From assembly GCA_017416285.1 (NCBI GenBank), contig JAFQCU010000029.1, positions 1 through 64,000 on the forward strand: 64,000 nt of DNA, written 5' to 3'. This document shows, in pieces, positions 44,727 to 53,403 of this stretch. The translations under genes were made by a program, and so were the position numbers. Source of the DNA: Clostridia bacterium (lineage in GTDB: Bacteria > Bacillota > Clostridia > Oscillospirales > Acutalibacteraceae). The number at the start of each line of letters is the position of its first letter. Position 1 is the first letter of the stretch. The notes below the pieces were generated by a model that searched no databases, was not told the origin of the DNA, and worked only from the letters and a program-made list of their open reading frames with translations.

Positions 44727-45572
44727 TTGGTTATCGCAGTTTTACCCAATCTTGATAAACGTGGTGCGGCTGAAGTTGTTGAAAAGCTTGGCGCAATGCT
44801 TAAAAAAGAGGGGATAAAGGCTTATTTGCCGGATACGATTTGCAGTTCAAATTATTTGCACGTGCCGGAAGATGAATTATATTCATTAGCAGATGTTATT
44901 ATAACGGTTGGCGGCGATGGTACAATTATGCGTTATGCAAAACGTGCCGCTCTTGATAACAAGCCTGTATTAAGCATCAATGCAGGGCGTATGGGATATC
45001 TTGCTGATATTGAACAAAACGAGCTTTCGCTAATTTCAAAGCTTATAATCGGTGATTATCGCATTGAAAACCGTATGATGCTTGACGTTGCAGTTTATGA
45101 AAACGGTAACCTTGTTGGTAATTATTCCGCCCTTAATGATGCTGTTATTACAAGCGGTTTCATTTCTCGTATTATAGATATATCTGTAGCGGTCGAAAAC
45201 GATGCAATTAATTATCGTGCAGACGGTCTTATTGTTTCAACCCCAACAGGCTCGACTGCTTATTCAATGTCGGCAGGGGGACCAATTATTGACCCCGCAA
45301 CCGAAAATATTTGCATAACACCGATTTGTTCACACTCATTATCTGCAAAACCAATTTTGATGAGTGCAAACACAACATTGTCGCTTAAATCGTTTTCTAA
45401 AAAGCGTGCAGAGATTTATTTAACAGTCGACGGTCGCAAGGTTGCAAACGTTAAACCGTTTAGCGAAATTAGAATTACAAAATCGCAGAACACGGTTAAA
45501 TTGATTCGTTTAAGCAACCGCTCGTTTTATAAAACAATGTCTGTAAAATTCAGAGATAGCAGGAGTGTTTAA
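44727..45572 (+). CDS. nadK: NAD kinase
   Basis: Phosphorylates NAD to NADP with ATP. The 281-residue sequence has the catalytic GGDGTIM motif near residue 72, INAGRMGYLAD, and DGLIVSTPTGSTAYSMSAGGPI for NAD binding. The start is TTG at 44727, following GGAGGG, two bases after the tlyA stop. The order tlyA-nadK-argR-recN is conserved in Firmicutes. Confidence 0.94.
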   Translation: MVIAVLPNLDKRGAAEVVEKLGAMLKKEGIKAYLPDTICSSNYLHVPEDELYSLADVIITVGGDGTIMRYAKRAALDNKPVLSINAGRMGYLADIEQNELSLISKLIIGDYRIENRMMLDVAVYENGNLVGNYSALNDAVITSGFISRIIDISVAVENDAINYRADGLIVSTPTGSTAYSMSAGGPIIDPATENICITPICSHSLSAKPILMSANTTLSLKSFSKKRAEIYLTVDGRKVANVKPFSEIRITKSQNTVKLIRLSNRSFYKTMSVKFRDSRSV

Positions 45573-45573
45573 T

Positions 45574-46017
45574 TTGAAAAACAAAAGACAAAGCGAAATT
45601 CTTTCAATAATCGAACAAAAGATTGTTTATACACAAGAGGACCTTCAAAACGAATTGCTGGCACTGGGTTATAACGTTACACAGTCAACCGTTTCACGTG
45701 ATATTAAAGAATTAAGGTTGATTAAAACACACGACAGTCAGGGTAATTACCGTTATGTTTCGGCGACAAAAAAGTCCGAGGATACAAGTCATTATCACGA
45801 TCTGTTTATTAAGTCGGTTAAGAGCGTTGATTGTGCGCTTAATAACGTTGTAATTAAAACTCATTCCGGTATGGCTTCTACCGCTTGCGTGGCGTTAGAT
45901 GATATGTTCGGTAATATGATGCTTGGCTCGCTTGCGGGCGATGATACGATTGTTATTGTTACTCGCAGTGAAATGCATTCAAAGATTTTAGTTGATAAAA
46001 TCAACAATATTTTATAA
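45574..46017 (+). CDS. argR: Arginine repressor
   Basis: A 147-residue hexameric regulator that binds arginine and represses arg biosynthesis. The winged helix (about 3-65) holds VTQSTVSRDIKELRLIK. The C-terminal oligomerisation and arginine-binding domain has SGMASTACVALDDMFGNMMLGSLAGDDTI. The TTG at 45574 is chosen because AGGAG is nine bases upstream; the upstream GTG at 45565 is too close. The nadK stop lies between them. No arginine genes except argS are in the window. Confidence 0.92.
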   Translation: MKNKRQSEILSIIEQKIVYTQEDLQNELLALGYNVTQSTVSRDIKELRLIKTHDSQGNYRYVSATKKSEDTSHYHDLFIKSVKSVDCALNNVVIKTHSGMASTACVALDDMFGNMMLGSLAGDDTIVIVTRSEMHSKILVDKINNIL

Positions 46018-46031
46018 ATCGGCGGTTATTT

Positions 46032-47681
46032 ATGTTAAAATTTCTTCATATTGAAAATATTGCCGTTATCGAGCGAACCGATATTGAATTTAAATCGGGC
46101 TTTAACGTGCTTACGGGTGAAACCGGCGCCGGTAAATCAATATTAATTGATGCAATTAATGCGGTTTTGGGTGAGCGTGTTTCTAAAGAACTTATCCGTA
46201 ACGGTTGTGATAACGCACTTGTTTCGGCGGTTTTTTGTGACTTTGACGCTCAAACCCTTGAAAAGCTAAATGAATATGATATTTCACCCGATGAAGACGG
46301 CAATTTGCTTATCACACGTAAGCTTTCGCTTAACGGTAAGGGATTAATAAAGGCCAACGGTATGCCGATTACCGCAACTGTTTTGCGTGACATAGCGCAA
46401 TGCTTAATTAATATTCATGGTCAGCACGATAATCAAGCCTTGCTTGTGCCGGAAAATCATTTAAGTTATATTGATGCTATTGCAGATAATGGTGATTTAA
46501 TTGCGGATTATTATTCTGAATTTAAAAATCTTAATGCAATTCGTAAAGAACTGCGTGAGCTCGAGATGGATGAGGATGAAAAGGCCCGAAAGCTTGATAT
46601 TTTAAATTATCAAATCAACGAGATTGAAACTGCAGGCATTAAGGTTGGCGAAATTGCAGAGCTTAAAAATCAGCTTAAAATTGCAGAGAGTTACGAAAAA
46701 ACCTTTAAAGCTCTGACAAACGCTGAATATTATTTGTGCGGTGATGACAATACCGACGGTGTACTATCTAGCTTGAGAAACGCCGAAAAGCAACTTATTA
46801 TTTCAGAAGCAGTTAGCACCGAAAAGCTAAATGAAGCATTGTCTTTGCTAGAAGATTTGCGTTTTGAAATCGGCAGTTTTTTAAATAATTCCGAATATTC
46901 ACAGCTTAATCCCGATGAAATTAATCAAAGACTTGACTATATCACCCGTATTGTGTTAAAATACGGCGGTAGTGAAGAAGTTGCCATTGAATTTTTGGTG
47001 AATGCAAGCAGGGAACTTGAATCCATCCAAATGTCTGACAAGCGCATAATTGAGCTTTCTGATTTGTTGGATATTTCTACTGCCAAGCTTGTTGATTTAG
47101 GTGAAAAGCTTAGTGATAACCGCAAAGCCGCTGCTCAGAGCTTTGAAAAACAGGTTTGTGACGTTTTAAAAGAGCTGAATATGCCCAACGTTAAATTTGC
47201 GGTTGATTTTCAAAAAAGTAAATATACAAAAATCGGTTGCGACGCAGTTGAATTTGTTATTTCTGCCAATGCGGGTGAAAATTTGAAGCCATTACATAAA
47301 ATTGCTTCAGGCGGTGAGCTTTCACGTGTTATGCTTGCTATTAAGAGCGTACTGTTGGATAAGGACCCTGTTGGCACTATGATATTTGATGAAATCGATA
47401 CCGGTATCAGCGGTTACGCAGCAGATAAGGTTGCACAGCAATTAAGATACGTTTCCAAGGCAAGACAGGTTATATGTGTTACACATTTGGCTCAAATTGC
47501 GGCTGTTGCTAACGAGCATTTGTTAATTGTTAAAAGCACCGAAAACGGTCGCACCTATACAAACGTATCTTCGCTTGATTATAAACAAAAAATTTATGAA
47601 ATTGCCCGCATTATGTCGGGTACCGATATTACGGAAAACTTATATAATTCCGCTAAGGAACTAATAGACAGGAGTATTTGA
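46032..47681 (+). CDS. recN: DNA repair protein RecN
   Basis: A 549-residue SMC-like ATPase acting early in double-strand-break repair. N-terminal Walker A GETGAGKS (near 35), central coiled-coil regions (about 155-360), and C-terminal signature LHKIASGGELSRVMLAIKSVL with Walker B GTMIFDEIDTGISG. The last Walker segment CVTHLAQIAA is also typical. Length normal. Two bases separate it from tyrS. Confidence 0.95.
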   Translation: MLKFLHIENIAVIERTDIEFKSGFNVLTGETGAGKSILIDAINAVLGERVSKELIRNGCDNALVSAVFCDFDAQTLEKLNEYDISPDEDGNLLITRKLSLNGKGLIKANGMPITATVLRDIAQCLINIHGQHDNQALLVPENHLSYIDAIADNGDLIADYYSEFKNLNAIRKELRELEMDEDEKARKLDILNYQINEIETAGIKVGEIAELKNQLKIAESYEKTFKALTNAEYYLCGDDNTDGVLSSLRNAEKQLIISEAVSTEKLNEALSLLEDLRFEIGSFLNNSEYSQLNPDEINQRLDYITRIVLKYGGSEEVAIEFLVNASRELESIQMSDKRIIELSDLLDISTAKLVDLGEKLSDNRKAAAQSFEKQVCDVLKELNMPNVKFAVDFQKSKYTKIGCDAVEFVISANAGENLKPLHKIASGGELSRVMLAIKSVLLDKDPVGTMIFDEIDTGISGYAADKVAQQLRYVSKARQVICVTHLAQIAAVANEHLLIVKSTENGRTYTNVSSLDYKQKIYEIARIMSGTDITENLYNSAKELIDRSI

Positions 47682-47682
47682 A

Positions 47683-48906
47683 ATGAAAATTTATGACGAA
47701 CTTGTAGCCCGTGGTCTTATTGCGCAGGTTACTGATGAAGATGAAATTCGTGACCTCGTAAACGAGGGTAAAGCAACATTTTATATCGGTTTTGACCCGA
47801 CTGCAGATAGCCTTCACGTTGGTCACTTTATGGCACTTTGCCTTATGAAGCGTTTACAAATGGCAGGTAACAAGCCTGTTGCGCTTATCGGCGGTGGTAC
47901 AGGTTATATTGGTGACCCCTCCGGCAGAAGTGATATGCGTTCTATGATGACACCCGAACAAATTCAGCACAACTGCGATTGCTTTAAAGAACAGATGAGC
48001 CGCTTTATCGAATTTGGCGAAGGCAAAGCTCAAATGGTTAATAATGCTGACTGGCTTTTAGACCTTAATTATATTGACCTTTTGCGTGAGGTTGGCGCTT
48101 GCTTCTCGGTTAATAATATGCTTCGTGCTGAATGCTATAAGCAACGTATGGAAAAGGGTCTTTCTTTCCTTGAATTTAACTATATGATAATGCAAAGCTA
48201 TGACTTCTATCATCTTTACAAGGAATATGGCTGCAATATGCAGTTCGGCGGCGATGACCAGTGGTCAAATATGCTCGGCGGTACTGAACTTATCCGTAAA
48301 AAGCTTGGCAAGGATGCTTATGCAATGACAATTACATTGCTTCTTAATTCTGAGGGCAAGAAAATGGGTAAGACAGCTTCAGGTGCTGTATGGCTTGACC
48401 CTAAAAAGACTTCACCTTATGAATTTTATCAATATTGGCGTAACGTTGGCGATGCTGACGTTCTTAAGTGCATCAGAATGCTTACGTTCTTGCCTTTGGA
48501 AGAAATTGACAAAATGGATGAATGGGAAGGCAGTCAGCTTAACACCGCTAAGGAAATTTTGGCGTATGAGCTTACAAAGCTTGTTCACGGCGAAGAAGAA
48601 GCTGAAAAAGCTCAAACCACTTCACGTGCAATTTTTGCGGGCGCTGGCAGTCACGAAAATATGCCTACTACCGAATTATCTAATGACGATTTTATTGATG
48701 GAAAAATCGGTGTGCTTTCAATGATGGTTAAGGCGGGTCTTGCGGCTTCTAACGGTGAAGCAAGACGACTTGTTCAGCAAGGCGGCGTAAGCATTAATGA
48801 TGAAAAAATTACTGATGCTTCATATTCACTTTCAGTTGCTGATTTTGATAATGAAATTATCCTTAAAAAAGGTAAAAAGATTTTTAATAAATATATTGTA
48901 AAATAA
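47683..48906 (+). CDS. tyrS: Tyrosine-tRNA ligase
   Basis: A class I synthetase charging tRNA-Tyr. 407 residues: HIGH motif as HVGHF in PTADSLHVGHF (near 45), specificity loop YDFYHLYKEYGCNMQFGGDDQW, KMSKS-type loop KKMGKTASG and a C-terminal S4-like domain (ASNGEARRLVQQGGVSIND). No T-box leader is seen; it is the last gene of the nusB block and ends in a strong terminator. Confidence 0.95.
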   Translation: MKIYDELVARGLIAQVTDEDEIRDLVNEGKATFYIGFDPTADSLHVGHFMALCLMKRLQMAGNKPVALIGGGTGYIGDPSGRSDMRSMMTPEQIQHNCDCFKEQMSRFIEFGEGKAQMVNNADWLLDLNYIDLLREVGACFSVNNMLRAECYKQRMEKGLSFLEFNYMIMQSYDFYHLYKEYGCNMQFGGDDQWSNMLGGTELIRKKLGKDAYAMTITLLLNSEGKKMGKTASGAVWLDPKKTSPYEFYQYWRNVGDADVLKCIRMLTFLPLEEIDKMDEWEGSQLNTAKEILAYELTKLVHGEEEAEKAQTTSRAIFAGAGSHENMPTTELSNDDFIDGKIGVLSMMVKAGLAASNGEARRLVQQGGVSINDEKITDASYSLSVADFDNEIILKKGKKIFNKYIVK

Positions 48907-48910
48907 AACT

Positions 48911-48938
48911 AAACCCCCGAAAAAATCGGGGGTTTTTG
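48911..48938 (+). terminator. Terminator of the nusB-tyrS operon
   Basis: Stem AAACCCCCGA/TCGGGGGTTT with a five-A loop and a T tail. Confidence 0.9.
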
Positions 48939-48985
48939 TATAAATTACCATATAATCGGCAAAATAGCTTTAAGGAGCTGATAAA

Positions 48986-49585
48986 ATGGTAAATTTTAAT
49001 GAATCAAACACAAAAACAAATTTAATGCGTGCTTTTGCAGGTGAATCTCAAGCAAGGAATCGTTATACCTTTGCAGCAGAAATTGCCAAGAAGCAAGGTC
49101 TATATGTTATTGAGGCTGTATTTAACCTTACAGCCAATCAAGAGCTTGCACACGCAAACGTATTTATGAAGCATTTGAGCGACTTTAACGGCCAAAATAT
49201 CGAAGCTGACGGTACTTTTCCGGTCGAAGTAACTAATTCGGTTGTGGAGCTTCTGGAAAACGCTCACCATAACGAAACTGAGGAATATGAAAACGTATAT
49301 AAGCAATTTGCTGATGAGGCCGAAAGGGAAGGGCACATGGCTGTTGCAGGCTCGTTCAAGGATATTGGAGAAATTGAAAAAGAGCACGCAAGACGTTTTA
49401 AGCTTTTTGCTGATTTATTAAAACAAAACAAGTTGTTTGTAAGTGATATTGAATGTGAATGGATGTGCCTTAATTGTGGACATATTTATAAAGGTACTAA
49501 TGTACCCGAAGTTTGTCCTGTATGTTCACACGCTAAAGGCTATTTTGTAAGAGTTGAATTAGCACCCTATTTTGCAGAAAACTAG
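48986..49585 (+). CDS. rbr: Rubrerythrin
   Basis: A 199-residue cytoplasmic peroxide reductase of anaerobes. The N-terminal ferritin-like four-helix domain has a diiron site (GESQARNRY and NQELAHANVF, and a second pair with EKEHARRF). A C-terminal rubredoxin-like domain carries C-x2-C in CLNCGH and CPVCSH. AAGGAGCTG precedes the start. Transcribed alone, between two terminators. Confidence 0.95.
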   Translation: MVNFNESNTKTNLMRAFAGESQARNRYTFAAEIAKKQGLYVIEAVFNLTANQELAHANVFMKHLSDFNGQNIEADGTFPVEVTNSVVELLENAHHNETEEYENVYKQFADEAEREGHMAVAGSFKDIGEIEKEHARRFKLFADLLKQNKLFVSDIECEWMCLNCGHIYKGTNVPEVCPVCSHAKGYFVRVELAPYFAEN

Positions 49586-49611
49586 TACTTTGTTAAATAA
49601 TTAACAAAGTA
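49586..49611. repeat. Perfect inverted repeat directly after rubrerythrin
   Basis: TACTTTGTTAA-ATAA-TTAACAAAGTA, beginning at the base after the TAG stop. There is no T run, so it is a poor terminator; it may be an mRNA 3' stabilising stem. Confidence 0.6.
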
Positions 49612-49640
49612 TGGGCAACAGGGTAGTCAGATAGGCAATA

Positions 49641-49674
49641 AAAAAGAGCACCTCAATTAAGAGATGCTCTTTTT
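49641..49674. terminator. Bidirectional terminator between rubrerythrin and tRNA-Leu
   Basis: A 14-base stem (49641-49654 with 49661-49674, one mismatch) flanked by A5 on one side and T5 on the other, serving both converging genes. Confidence 0.8.
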
Positions 49675-49760
49675 GGTGCCGGTGGCCGGACTCGAACCGG
49701 CACGCTGTCGCCAGCGGTGGATTTTGAGTCCACTACGTCTGCCAATTCCATCACACCGGC
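49674..49760 (-). tRNA. tRNA-Leu (anticodon CAA)
   Basis: Read on the minus strand from 49760: acceptor GCCGGTG, D arm with GGCAGACG, anticodon stem GTGGA/TCCAC around CTCAAAA giving anticodon CAA (codon UUG), the long variable arm expected of class II tRNA-Leu, T arm GTTCGAGTC, and the encoded CCA at 49676-49674. It has its own promoter. Confidence 0.95.
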
Positions 49761-49779
49761 AAATTTATTCGACCTTGCT

Positions 49780-49808
49780 ATTATACATTAAATATTATTT
49801 AAAATCAA
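49780..49808 (-). promoter_or_regulatory. Promoter for tRNA-Leu
   Basis: Minus strand: TTGATT (49808-49803), 17 bases, TATAAT (49785-49780), about 20 bases before the tRNA 5' end. Confidence 0.75.
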
Positions 49809-50213
49809 GTATTTTTTACAGGAAAATATAAGTTTTTGGCTAATTTTTTGAAAAAGCCCAAAAAAGCCATCGAATAGAAATTTTTCTAACATATAAAGTA
49901 TCGTTGAGAAAATTTCCATTCGATGAGAATTTTTAAAATCTATCCGATAAAAATGATTTTAATGTATAAAGCATTGAAAGTTTAAAAACAATTTTATAAT
50001 ACGCTAATTTTCAATTGAATAATGTTATGATAGTTAAAATGGTAAAATGGCAGTTCAGGCTGTAATTAGCCCATAAACCGATATTTTACCTTAATTTTAC
50101 TCCCCTCAATTATACAAAATATTCATTTTGTATAATTCGCAATTAAATTTTTAGAGGGTCACCTATCTTATTAATTATTATACATATAATATGTTTAGTT
50201 TAATTATTATTGA
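49809..50213. other. Gene-free spacer with three palindromes
   Basis: No plausible coding frame. Inverted repeats: a long imperfect one at 49868-49925 with arms CATCGAAT/ATTCGATG and inner arms GAAATTTTTCT/AGAAAATTTC; GGTAAAAT at 50041-50048 with ATTTTACC at 50083-50090, enclosing a smaller GGCT/AGCC stem; and a perfect 12-pair ATTATACAAAAT/ATTTTGTATAAT at 50109-50136. TTGAAA (49974-49979) and TATAAT (49995-50000) are 15 bases apart and could start a short plus-strand RNA. Nothing matches an RNA family that I know. Confidence 0.45.
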
Positions 50214-50250
50214 TAAAAAAACACTATCCATTGTTTTGGATAGTGTTTTT
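50214..50250 (-). terminator. Terminator after the SPFH gene
   Basis: A11 to 15-base stem AAAAACACTATCC/GGATAGTGTTTTT around ATTGTTTT; symmetric, so it could act on both strands. Confidence 0.82.
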
Positions 50251-50260
50251 AGTTAGAAAA

Positions 50261-51208
50261 TTATTCATCGCAGCAAGGATCGGCTTTTTCAGATTCTATC
50301 GGCTTAGGTGCAGATTTTGTAACATCGCCTATTCCGGTAGTTTCACTGAAAATTGCGTTATTTGTAACTGCATTAACAGCATCTGTTGGAATTATAAGCT
50401 TTGCAGCCGTACCGTCTGCTAATTTAACAAGCGCTTCATATTTTTTAAGCTCTAAAACAGCGGCATCAGCGCCGGCTTCTTTTAATGCAAGCAAACCGTC
50501 AGCTTCGGCCTTTTTAGCAAGATAAATTGCCTTGGCTTCACCTTCCGCACGAGCAATACGAGCATCACGTTCACCTTCAGCGGCCAAAATCATAGCCTGT
50601 TTATCACCTTCTGCACGAGTGATTGCAGCAGCTTTATGACCTTCGGCTTGAAGCAAGGTTTCACGGCGGTCACGCTCGGCCTTCATTTGCTTTTCCATTG
50701 CGTTCTGAATTTCTTCAGGAGGAATAATATTTTTAAGCTCGACACGGTTAACCTTCATACCCCACTTGTCAGTTGCTTCATCCAAAATAGCGGTCATTTT
50801 GCCGTTAATAGTATCACGTGAAGTTAAAGTGCCGTCAAGCTCAAGTTCACCAACAAGGTTACGTAGTGTTGTTGCAGTTAAATTTTCAAGAGCGTTTATG
50901 GGGTCAACCACACCATAAGTGTAAAGTTTGGCGTCAAAAATGCGGTAGTAAACAACCGTATCTATGCGCATTGTAACGTTATCTTTCGTGATAACTGGCT
51001 GTGGTGCTGAGTCAAGCACCTGTTCTTTAAGTGTTACACGGCGTGAAATACGCTGAAGGATGGGAATTTTAAAGTGTAAACCGGCTTCCCAAGTGGTTTG
51101 GTATTTACCCAAAAATTCAATAACGTATTCAGTAGCCTGAGGAACAATTTTAAGGCATGAAAGTAAAAAGATAATAATAAGTGCGATAAAACCGATTACA
51201 AATGGCAT
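50261..51208 (-). CDS. SPFH/stomatin-like membrane protein (HflC/QmcA type)
   Basis: A 315-residue protein with one N-terminal membrane helix (3-20), an SPFH/band 7 domain (about 22-200; KIVPQATEYVIEFLGKYQTT, RIDTVVYYRI) and a long Ala/Glu-rich coiled coil (about 175-260). It ends in a Cys-Cys tail, DPCCDE. Such proteins scaffold membrane microdomains. The usual partner NfeD is absent; the gene starts three bases after an unknown gene on the same strand. Confidence 0.88.
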   Translation of the reverse strand: MPFVIGFIALIIIFLLSCLKIVPQATEYVIEFLGKYQTTWEAGLHFKIPILQRISRRVTLKEQVLDSAPQPVITKDNVTMRIDTVVYYRIFDAKLYTYGVVDPINALENLTATTLRNLVGELELDGTLTSRDTINGKMTAILDEATDKWGMKVNRVELKNIIPPEEIQNAMEKQMKAERDRRETLLQAEGHKAAAITRAEGDKQAMILAAEGERDARIARAEGEAKAIYLAKKAEADGLLALKEAGADAAVLELKKYEALVKLADGTAAKLIIPTDAVNAVTNNAIFSETTGIGDVTKSAPKPIESEKADPCCDE

Positions 51209-51211
51209 AAA

Positions 51212-51964
51212 TTACATCTCCTTCTTAATTAGTGCAGCCATAAGCTTTTTGTTTTTGGCAAAGGTTGGTAAAAACATATTAAAAGAATTAAGAAAATGTT
51301 TATCACCGCTGAGCATTTCACGTATTTTGGCAGTAACATTGTCGTTTTTATAAGCGGCAGCTGCCAAAAGTGCGATAATTGTGTTTATAGTATCATTGTC
51401 GCCTTGAACATAAAAATCAGCAATGGTATTATAAAATTTCTTAATTTGTTTGGTTGTTCCCTCTTCAAAAAGGCGAACCAAACGAGGAACCAAATGCTCG
51501 CCAAAGAAGTTAAGGTACAAGAAATTGCCGTAATGAGCAACGTGAGCCTTGTATTCGTCTTTAAGCGCCGGGAAAATATCAAGCATTTTCTTGGTTAAAG
51601 CATTAATGTTGTTATCGATTCCCTTTTGTGCAGTGGGTAAATCAATAAGGTTGTTTACAGCCCTTTTCTGTTTAGCAATACCGAATTCTTTTCTTAAAGC
51701 ATCGGCAAAGTCAATACCAACGGCTGCGGCATCCTTTGCGGTTTGGCTGTCATCAAAAAGCCAAGCGCTAATTTGTTTATAGTCTCCAACTGTGTCGCCG
51801 TCTATATCAGCAACAGCGATTGTATACAGTTGTTTTTCATCATTATATTCAATTTTTACAGATTTAGTATCATTTTTAAGAATATTACCATCAAGCTTTA
51901 AATTAGCTTCTTTAATAACCTCTTGCATTTCAGCAAGTACAGAATCAAAATATTTGTTTTCCAA
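51212..51964 (-). CDS. Conserved hypothetical protein paired with SPFH
   Basis: A 250-residue soluble protein without signal or membrane segments. The N-terminal half has beta-rich stretches (VKIEYNDEKQLYTIAVADID). The C-terminal half is helical and repeat-like (AHYGNFLYLNFFGEHLVPRLVRLFEEG) and ends NKKLMAALIKKEM. I do not recognise a family. It starts at TTG with only a weak GGATGTGA ribosome site, is led by its own promoter and is cotranscribed with the SPFH gene, so a joint membrane-domain role is plausible. Confidence 0.6.
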   Translation of the reverse strand: MENKYFDSVLAEMQEVIKEANLKLDGNILKNDTKSVKIEYNDEKQLYTIAVADIDGDTVGDYKQISAWLFDDSQTAKDAAAVGIDFADALRKEFGIAKQKRAVNNLIDLPTAQKGIDNNINALTKKMLDIFPALKDEYKAHVAHYGNFLYLNFFGEHLVPRLVRLFEEGTTKQIKKFYNTIADFYVQGDNDTINTIIALLAAAAYKNDNVTAKIREMLSGDKHFLNSFNMFLPTFAKNKKLMAALIKKEM

Positions 51965-51996
51965 AAGAATTCACATCCAAATTATATATTTCTTTT

Positions 51997-52064
51997 ATTA
52001 TACACTATAATTTAACATTTGTCACCAAAAATTTATTGTAAATATAAAAATGTTATTGTATAAT
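51997..52064. promoter_or_regulatory. Divergent promoters for the SPFH pair and ksgA
   Basis: Minus strand: GTGACA (52025-52020), 17 bases, TATAAT (52002-51997). Plus strand: TTGTAA (52036-52041), 17 bases, TATAAT (52059-52064). Confidence 0.65.
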
Positions 52065-52092
52065 AAATTTTATAAAGTTAGGGAGCTGAATT

Positions 52093-52941
52093 ATGAATCT
52101 TGCCGACGTAAAAACTATTGAATTGTTATTAAAACCTGCGGGTTTTGACTTTAAAAAGTCCTTGGGACAGAATTTTTTAATTAATGAAGCGGTTTGCCCT
52201 GCTATGGCAAAAGCCGCTTGTGATGAAAACACCGGCGTTTTAGAGATTGGTCCGGGTATAGGCGTATTAACTGTCGAGCTCTCAAAGGTGGCAAAGCGTG
52301 TTGTTGCTATTGAGCTTGATGACCGACTTCGTAAGATTTTACCTAAAACTCTTGCAGAATGTAATAATGTTGAGGTAATTTTTGGCGATGCAATGAAGCT
52401 TGATTTGGCGGGGATTATTGCTGAAAAATTTGCCGATTGCGATAGGGTTTGCGTATGTGCAAATCTTCCCTACTATATTACTTCTCCCATTATTATGATG
52501 CTGCTTGAAAGCAAGCTACCTATTGATAACGTTACTGTTATGGTTCAAAAGGAAGCGGCGGAACGCCTTTGTGCAGAGGTTGGCTCACGTGAATCAGGTG
52601 CGATTACGGTTGCGGTAAATTACTATGCCGAGCCTGAAATTTTATTCGAGGTTGACCGCTTTAGCTTTATGCCGCCACCAAAGGTTGATTCATCGGTAAT
52701 TAAGCTAAACGTAAGGAAAGAGCCCCCGATCAAGCTTAATAACGAAAAAGCATTTTTTGCTCTTGTAAAAGCGGCGTTCGCTCAACGCAGAAAAACACTT
52801 GTAAACACCGTTTCTAATACAACGGGTATCAATAAAGATGATTTAAGACAAGCTCTTGAAGAATTGGGGCTTTCCCCTACTGTTCGCAGTGAGCAATTAA
52901 CCTTAGAGCAGCTCGCTAGTCTATCCAATAAACTCAATTGA
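52093..52941 (+). CDS. ksgA: 16S rRNA dimethyladenosine transferase
   Basis: Dimethylates the two adjacent adenosines near the 3' end of 16S rRNA (A1518 and A1519) using SAM. The 282-residue sequence has KKSLGQNFLINEAV, SAM motif VLEIGPGIGVLTVELS, catalytic motif NLPYYITSPI and the late FMPPPKVDSSVIKL. AGGGAGCTG precedes the ATG. Transcribed alone. Confidence 0.96.
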   Translation: MNLADVKTIELLLKPAGFDFKKSLGQNFLINEAVCPAMAKAACDENTGVLEIGPGIGVLTVELSKVAKRVVAIELDDRLRKILPKTLAECNNVEVIFGDAMKLDLAGIIAEKFADCDRVCVCANLPYYITSPIIMMLLESKLPIDNVTVMVQKEAAERLCAEVGSRESGAITVAVNYYAEPEILFEVDRFSFMPPPKVDSSVIKLNVRKEPPIKLNNEKAFFALVKAAFAQRRKTLVNTVSNTTGINKDDLRQALEELGLSPTVRSEQLTLEQLASLSNKLN

Positions 52942-52945
52942 TGAC

Positions 52946-52980
52946 AAAGACCAACTGACTCGTAATCAGTTGGTCTTTTG
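52946..52980 (+). terminator. Terminator after ksgA
   Basis: Stem AAAGACCAACTGA with TCAGTTGGTCTTT around CTCGTAA, then T. Also the likely end of the opposite nudix transcript. Confidence 0.85.
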
Positions 52981-52985
52981 TTATT

Positions 52986-53396
52986 TTACATATTTTTAAT
53001 AAATAAATCGGCTTTTAAAAGCAATTCCCTGTTGTTTTCATGAGTAAAACAGTTATCCGCTTCGTTAAATTTCATAAGCTTTGCAGATAACAGCTCTTCC
53101 TTTTGAAAAATAATGTCTTGATTTTTAAACTCACCAAGAAAATACACAACCTGTTTTTGTACGTCAATAGATGGAATATAATATTCAACAGTTTCTCTAA
53201 AACCATCAATTAAAGTGGGATTTAAGCCAACCTCTTCAAAAACTTCACGCAATGCGGTTTGAGTTTCAGTTTCACCCGCTTCGACGTGACCTTTTGGAAA
53301 GCCGTAAAATCCGTTAATGGACTTAATGATAACGTATTCGATTTCATTATTTTTGCGGGTAAAAACAATTACACCGCATGATTTTTCATATTTCAT
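52986..53396 (-). CDS. Nudix hydrolase, Ap4A-hydrolase-like
   Basis: A 136-residue Nudix-domain protein with a full box, GHVEAGETETQTALREVFEEVGL (residues about 36-58). MKYEKSCGVIVFTRKNNEIEYVII and FPKGHVE fit the bis(5'-nucleosyl)-tetraphosphatase subgroup. It would degrade dinucleoside polyphosphates or damaged nucleotides. It follows addA by seven bases on the minus strand and is presumably cotranscribed. Substrate not provable from sequence. Confidence 0.85.
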   Translation of the reverse strand: MKYEKSCGVIVFTRKNNEIEYVIIKSINGFYGFPKGHVEAGETETQTALREVFEEVGLNPTLIDGFRETVEYYIPSIDVQKQVVYFLGEFKNQDIIFQKEELLSAKLMKFNEADNCFTHENNRELLLKADLFIKNM

Positions 53397-53403
53397 ATAT
53401 TCC

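Noticed and set aside
49586..49611. Intrinsic terminator of rubrerythrin
   Set aside because: The stem is perfect but not followed by T. The better terminator is the next hairpin at 49641-49674.
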